From contig OZ020525.1 in assembly GCA_963971425.1 (NCBI GenBank), positions 11,972,187-12,036,186 on the forward strand: DNA of 64,000 nucleotides, written 5' to 3'. The translations under genes were made by a program, and so were the position numbers. The DNA comes from Bryoerythrophyllum caledonicum (taxonomy: Eukaryota; Streptophyta; Bryopsida; Pottiales; Pottiaceae). Of this stretch, positions 58,412 to 64,000 are shown piece by piece (the stretch's first letter is position 1; each line of letters starts with the position of its first letter). The notes under the pieces are model-generated. The model did no database searches. It saw only the letters and a program-made list of their open reading frames with translations, and was not told where the DNA came from.

Positions 58412-58953
58412 GTTAGAGGCACTCAATTCTGATCAGCCACCCAATTTTGATCAGTAGAGTATGCATGGAATGATGCATGAAAATGAGAAATGCATAAAAT
58501 GGTGCATGAAGCAACCCAAAACCGATAACTCAAAATTTGAAAACTCCAGTCATTATCAACATTGGGTCATGAATTGTGCAATTTTGGGTTGCTCCACCTC
58601 AATTGAGCATTCATTGGTGGGCGTGACTCAAAAGTTGAACAAGGCCAATCGAAATTGGGTAACCTCCATGAGTTGGTTATCCAAGGCATGTCTTCTATCG
58701 TTTACTCATCTCACTTATTGGTATTGGGCAAAGAAGGGTACCAAATCTCACCTACTCTAGAGTTTGATTATGGGCTCCAGTGGTTTTTGGGCTTTTTAAA
58801 TTCTATATCAATTCCAAATCTTTGAGGATAAATTTGAAAAAATATTTGTTGAGTTTCATTCCTAATTGCGCATCTTTTGCGTAAATATTTTTGACATTAA
58901 ATGTCATTTGAGTCCCAAACTTGCTTAAGTGATCAGAATCGGGTGCCTCTACC
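58412..58953. mobile_element. MITE with TAGAGGCACYC termini, complete copy
   Basis: Ends TTAGAGGCACTCAATTCTG and CAGAATCGGGTGCCTCTACC form an inverted repeat of about 20 bp. The interior is shared with 18813-19246 and 38128-38637. It lies inside the second MULE transposase relic. Confidence 0.8.
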
Positions 58954-59165
58954 TTAGTCCTGACATGTGCTAAACCAAACTTACCACCCAGTCCAACTTC
59001 TGCAATGGCAAATTTTGATTACCAAAAATACTTCTCCTACAGTATTTGTTGTATACTGTGATGGTCTTTGATGAATGGGAGCAAGGCATCCACGTGGCAT
59101 TTTGCATCCAAGAAAAGTCTGGAGAAGAAAACATTGTTGCATGGCTAAAGAAGCTCAGAGACCGT

Positions 59166-61842
59166 TGTCGCGTTGTAAATTAATATATTGTGTGAAAATA
59201 TTAAAGATGTTGCCTTAGACATCGGATAGAATATGAGGAGAAGGATACAAAAGGTTGGGGTCGTGGAGAAATCCACGATTTGGTTCAATGGGGGATAACC
59301 GGAGCTTGTTAACATAACTTGGAAGCCTACATCTTGTCACTGTAGCTCAGAGAAGCGTAGGTGGCCGGTTGGCTGCTTATTTCCTGCTTTCACTAGTAAG
59401 TACCAAGTTGCAACTATCCAGGCCGTTCAACGAGTTTGATAAAGCTCGAACCCGGAACCGGCAGGCAACAATCAACGGACCTTGACAGCCAACCAAGTCC
59501 GCAACTTGGCGACCATTTGTGGACTCAAGGCGGCTTTATACAACTGTTGAGGGACTGTACAATGTCGCAACCTTGTCCTTTAGCTAGATCTTTTGATGCG
59601 GGCTACTTTTAGTTAAAATATAATTATTTATTGCTATTTGAATAATTCAATGAAGGCAAGCTTCTTAAAGAAGTTATTGAGAGATATAAAAAAGAAGATA
59701 GTTTCTTTGCCTCACATGATTTGCTTCAAGCCAATAGCTTGGATAGCTTTGAGTTGACAGTATGGATTCTCAAGACCCAGATGAGTGGGAGTTGTCGTTA
59801 TCGCAATTACCGGAGGATCCGTTTCAATCTTCTCAGCCATCAACTTCCAAACGGCGAGTGCGAGATGAAGCGGGGCCTTCCGAACGTCGTGTTCAACCAC
59901 GTCCAGATCCAAGTCTGCGGCAACTTGCATTTGTGAATCTACAACCGGACGCGAGAACTCTAGTGATTGTATTGGAGGCTGAAGCTTCATTGACGGTGGC
60001 CGTCAGATAGTGTTTGAAGAGTGTTTTGAAAATACCAATGAAGGCCAAACAGTGAGTCGTTTTCCTAATGAGATGGGCCACCGTCTTTGGCTTCGAAGGC
60101 CGCTGACCATTTTAAGCGATGAACGGAGAGCAAGTTACGTTTCTGCGGTGCTCCGTCAAATTCTAGAGTTTTTATACGGTTAGATGAAGGTAGAATCCAT
60201 TTAGTTGTTAATACAGGAGTTTGTTATGTGTTTATGTTTATATTAGATCAAGATCCAGGAAAGAAAAAGAAAAGAAACTAAGAGAAAATTTGACCGTCTT
60301 TGAATTCTTTTGGAACCACACCTTTTGAAGCCCTATGGTTGGGGTTCTTTTCCTATCTTATCTTGGTAAATTTTAGAGTGCTTTAAGAGGTTCACCAATA
60401 GGCTTTAGATGCCCATGTGGATTAGGCATGGGCTGATGTGGAAGGATTAGGGGGGGCAACTCTCCTTTCTTCTTGGTGTGTGTTTTTGGTGTATGGGGAG
60501 TGCTGTGAGAAAATTCCCGAGAAGGAGATCGGGCGGTGTATACTCGTTTTTCATGGGAATGTTATGAAAGTTTGTGGAGTTGTTTTTTGTGAAGTTGCAC
60601 TTCTTTGAGCGGTGTTTTTGTTCAATTTAGAGTTCTTATGCAAAAGTTACGAACGTTTGAGTGAAAAATAATTAGCTGCCACCCGAATAATGGAGCAGTC
60701 ACTTCGGGCTTCACCACGGCCTCGATACTTTGTGTTCGGACTTGAAATTTGAGACAAGCATATTTCATTGTACTAGCTTTCTAAGAAGCTATCATTTGAC
60801 TCATTTAAGTGCGCTATGAAAAAGTTATAGCCATCTAAATAGAGGAGAGTTCTGCCGTCTTGGAAGTGGAGAGGCGTAAGTTTTAAGCTTACACAACTTT
60901 TAGAGAATAGATTAATTTGAAGAGAAATTTAGAAAAATTGTAGCTTATTAAATTAGCTTTCTATAAAGCTTTTATACAGCTCATTTAGAATCGTAGTATA
61001 GAAGTTATAGCCGCCGAAGTTGGAGAGGGTTTGCTGCCATCGACATAAGAAGGCACAAACTTTGAACCTCCATAACTTTAAGAAGGTAGTTTAAAATAAC
61101 CTGAGATTTTAGAGGGTATTAGTTTATTGCACCAGTTTTCCAAAAAATTATAGCACTTGGCATTTGGCGGCTCGAACCATCTGTGGCATCAATCGGAAGC
61201 TCGCAGCTAGTGTGGTAAAGAACTTTGGGAGGTCTTTTGTGTTTTTGAACACTTCAAGACTTGAAGATAAGAAGACATGAAGACTTGAAGATAAGTAGAC
61301 AAGAAGACTCGCGTATTGTGGCTTGTGGCTTTGTTATTCCTAGCCGGCTTTGGAGGCTCGTTGTCTTTATTTGTTATTCCCTGCTGGTTTGAGAGGCTAG
61401 TTGTTTTTCAATTCTACTTCGTAATCTTTGTTGCGGCGAAGTGGGGTTAATGGCCCACACGGTCGTGTTTATGTTGTTCCCACCGGTGAGGCGCGATTGC
61501 TGGTCACCGTGGGTTTGAAGTTTAGGAGCCAATCTTTCGGACGGTCAGCTCGTGGTTTGGCCGTCCCGTTTTACCCGTCCGAGGCCGTGGTTTCTTATCA
61601 CCTACCCTTATTCTTAACCCTTTAGAACCACCACATAATAGGCCAACGGGGAGGAGTTTGAAGATTGAAGACTAACGAATGAAGAATGAAGACTGAAGAA
61701 TGAAGACTAAAGGCTTGAACACAAGAGGAATTGGTGGTGAAGACTAGAGATTTATTTGGAGACAACCTTTGTTCTGAAACCATTTCTAGCAGCAGCTAGG
61801 ATCTCCGCGATTTCCCAAAGAAAAAACTCTCGCTACTTGACA
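59166..61842. mobile_element. LTR-type insertion inside the second MULE relic
   Basis: This 2677 bp fossil has termini TGTCGCG and TTGACA (TGTC...GACA). It is flanked by CCGT at 59162-59165 and 61843-61846 (ACCGT if the last A is counted as shared). The transposase coding sequence continues directly on both sides, which fixes the borders. No second LTR or polymerase domain was recognised, so a solo LTR or an internally deleted copy is likely. It is younger than the MULE relic. Age cannot be judged further. Confidence 0.6.
59762..60186 (+). other. Open stretch inside the LTR-type insertion, unrecognised
   Basis: An open frame begins MDSQDPDEWELSLSQLPEDP and is rich in Asp, Glu, Ser and Pro. 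Coding-like sequence in the same region continues to about 60186 (FPNEMGHRLWLRRPLTILSD). I do not recognise the family. As part of an old LTR-type element it is noted only as a fossil. Confidence 0.3.
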
Positions 61843-62499
61843 CCGTTGTGTTCAAATTCAACCGGATTAGAAGCCCAATATTGTTGTAACAGATAACAAC
61901 AACGTTGAGATCAATGCAATAAGGTGATTCATTGTCTTGATTGTGTCTCACTACAAAAACTACTTGGATTTTATGACTTGTCCAATTGTGAGAGTTCAGG
62001 TACTTTTGAGGTTTCTTTACGATTAAGTTTCTTGTCATGCAGGAAGGTGTGGCCTCACAAGGACAATGTCAAAGTCCTACTCTGCCTATGGCATGTTTGT
62101 AAAGCTTGGTTGGAGAATGTAACTCAAAAAATCAAGGCCAATTACATAATAACCCTTCTTTTGCAAGAGTGCACCGATTTAATGTATGGAAGTGGTATCC
62201 TACAAGGTACGGGTGTCCTTGGACAAATTTGGTCACTTGCAGGCAAAGTATCCTGCAGCTAAAACTCTCTTTAAATACCAGGGTTGTCTACATAGATGGA
62301 CAGGGGCCAAAAGAGAGTGGTCGGACGGAAAGGACGGACAGCACTTTTTGGCAGACAATTGCGTGTAAAAAAAAATTACAAACCCTAAATCAAATTTTCA
62401 ACTTACCCCCTGGTTAAACACATGTGCACGACACATCAGACTGCTTTCCACCTCACATCAAGGGGTGGGCGCATGCTTTCGGACCGCGCGCGCGCAGGA

Positions 62500-62890
62500 T
62501 TTTGGGCCCGGCGCGCACCAATCTGGACCAGGCGCGTTCATATAGGGCCGGGCGCGTTCCCATTAGGGCCAGGCGCGTACGATTTAGGTCGGGCGCGTAC
62601 ATACAAGGCCGGGCGTGTACCCCTAAGGGCCGGGCGCGTGCATATCAGGGCCAGGCGCGTAGCACTCACGGCCGAGCACGTACCGTCAAGGTCGGGCACG
62701 TACCGTTAGGGGCTAGGGGCGCAGCGTCACGAGCCTGGCGCGTACCACTGTGGGTCGCGCGCGCACCTGCCTATCGTGCGCGCGCGGTTTAGGGCCGGGC
62801 GCGCAACGTTACGAGCCTGGCGCGTACCATTGTGGGTCGCACGCGCACCTGCCTATCGGGCGCGCGCGGTAAGGGGCCGGGCGCCGCGGT
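62500..62890 (+). repeat. GC-rich minisatellite, 20-22 bp unit
   Basis: About 19 degenerate tandem units of GGGCCGGGCGCGTACC plus 4-6 variable bases. The last part shows a higher-order duplication of about 87 bp (62717-62803 and 62804-62888, both with GAGCCTGGCGCGTACCA and CACCTGCCTATCG). It contrasts sharply with the AT-rich surroundings and begins about 140 bp after the MULE transposase relic ends. Confidence 0.85.
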
Positions 62891-63118
62891 CGAATACTGC
62901 GTTTGCTCCTCAAAAGGGTTGAGGTTTAGAGAATTTGAAAGAATACAATTGTACTAGGGTGCTCTAACATTAAAATTATTTATTTCAATGTAGTGCTTTC
63001 ATGAATGGGCACTCTCAACACCAAGTACATTTTTTAAAATCGCGGTACTATTGTACCATGGTAACACCACACCACAAAAGACACTTTTAACTTGTAGTAC
63101 CCTCGTGTCCGTCATCTT

Positions 63119-63997
63119 TTAATCATCTGAACTTGAAGATTCTTCATTGTGTTTCCGCTTCCATTTTGATCGGCGAACATTTTGGGGAAGAGAAAGCCCG
63201 CAAAGCACCACCGTATTGTCGCCAGGTACCTCATCGCAATCCTCATCGTCTGCATCATCGCTTGATGATGAGAAGTTCTTCGCTGAATTTTCCAGGACTG
63301 GTGCCACGTACTCCTCAATCTCCGAGGCCAAGTTTCGTAGTTGTAGCTCGGCTCCAGTAGTTGATGCGGCGCTCACAAGTCGTTTTACTCGGATATACTT
63401 CCTTTTGTCTGTTACTCCATCCATGTTTTCGGAGCGGTTGCCTTTGGCCCCAATGACTCTCTATGAGGTTCCGCTTTGCCAAGGTCCCGTGAAGAAAGGG
63501 AGAGTATCATTGTTCTCGCCCCTCCGTGTCCCTAAATGACTGCTCATAGTAGAGGACCCAACCCTCGCGGACGGAAGTTGTGGGGTTAGTATCGCGCGCT
63601 CCACACCACCATTTGGGCCGAGTGCGCTACGATGGACGGGTGGCGGAACTATTGTTGAAGAGGTCTTTTTCTTTACACATAAAAGAGTTCTTCCGATCGA
63701 TGCGGTACTATGAGCACGTGGCCGCCGAAACAAATCTTGTAGTGGCATGTCTTCCTCTGAGTCCGGTTCTATTGCTTGAAGCAAAACCGCAGTGCTTCTC
63801 ACAACTTCAATGGACCCCGTCCTGGCCATTGGCTCATGGGATTCATTATTGTTTCCACCATTGCTCACTTCGTTTCCATCGTGAGGAAATGTATTATGGG
63901 TTGCAATCCCAATGCCACGACCGTCGATATCAGGGCCATCGCCACTAGAAGGGCCCAAGACGCTAGAGCCGTTTAAGTTCAGAGACTGATTCTCCAA
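63119..63997 (-). other. Unrecognised ORF region, Ser/Asp-rich end
   Basis: Two open stretches in one frame, 63997-63461 (MENQSLNLNGSSVLGPSSGD) and 63424-63119 (MDGVTDKRKYIRVKRLVSAA), follow each other closely. The C-terminal part is acidic with Ser runs (NFSSSSDDADDEDCDEVPGD) and ends KHNEESSSSDD, as in many nuclear proteins. No domain is recognised. The upstream end may extend beyond the window. It could be a host gene or an accessory ORF of a transposable element. Confidence 0.4.
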
Positions 63998-64000
63998 GAT

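Larger units (their letters stand above)
59039..62362 (+). pseudogene. Second MULE transposase, relic interrupted by an LTR-type insertion
   Basis: After a probable splice acceptor at about 59040, YTVMVFDEWEQGIHVAFCIQ, then EENIVAWLKKLRDRC (to about 59167), matches the first MULE transposase (MVFDKWRNGVPVAFVI). The frame resumes past the insertion with KPNIVVTDNNNVEINAIR (second catalytic Asp, about 61890). Then comes an intron ending at 62040, KVWPHKDNVKVLLCLWHVCK (about 62043) and FGHLQAKYPAAKTLFKYQGC (about 62230-62290). Stops and frame shifts occur in the last part. It is more decayed than the copy at 21-23.5 kb. No inverted repeats were recognised around it. Confidence 0.75.

Overview
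This window looks like nuclear DNA of a land plant. Four intron-containing genes carry plant-type splice sites, and at least two belong to recognisable plant families: a CER3/WAX2-type wax enzyme and a plastid-targeted alpha/beta hydrolase. The rest is mostly a nested patchwork of transposable elements typical of a repeat-rich plant genome. The species cannot be named from the sequence; a non-seed plant is possible but not shown.

Layout. 0-3 kb: miniature inverted-repeat elements (MITEs). 3.2-12.7 kb: a short LINE fragment on the plus strand and a long decayed L1-type LINE on the minus strand, tail to tail. The LINE is split by a 1.5 kb CACTA element at 9.0-10.6 kb. 12.7-19.3 kb: AT-rich DNA without genes, with MITEs and a tandem repeat. 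19.34-32.69 kb: one 13.35 kb Mutator-like element (MULE) with an exact 9-bp target duplication and terminal inverted repeats of about 0.7 kb. It holds a plus-strand MULE transposase with a SWIM finger, a minus-strand Ulp1-type C48 protease and a long unrecognised minus-strand reading frame. A 2.66 kb LTR-type insertion with a 5-bp target duplication sits inside it. 33-40 kb: hairpin MITEs and the alpha/beta hydrolase gene (34.5-37.3 kb, minus). 40.8-45.3 kb: the CER3-like gene (plus, 11 exons). 45.7-49.2 kb: a small basic ORF and a gene for a CoA-dependent acyltransferase-like protein (both minus). 50-52 kb: a pogo-like element. 53-57 kb: a TCCGG-rich block with unrecognised coding sequence and a foldback element. 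57-62.4 kb: a second, more decayed MULE transposase, itself split by a MITE and an LTR-type insertion. 62.5-62.9 kb: a very GC-rich minisatellite. 63.1-64 kb: an unrecognised minus-strand ORF.

The most unusual signals are in the large MULE. TTATCG/CGATAA occurs 48 times by hand count in about 10.7 kb of the element, in coding and non-coding DNA alike, and not at all in the nested LTR. Both inverted repeats carry the same protein start, with an LxLxL (EAR-like) motif, so two convergent genes appear to share a first exon. The breaks seen in its two main reading frames are mostly in-frame stops that one C-to-T or G-to-A change could make. A diverged copy of the pre-insertion site lies at 3.7 kb in this same window.

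The host genes are independent. The hydrolase and CER3-like genes are divergent, 3.5 kb apart, and each has a copy of the same MITE family close to it: one 325 bp upstream of the hydrolase start codon, the other ending 16 bp before CER3 exon 7.
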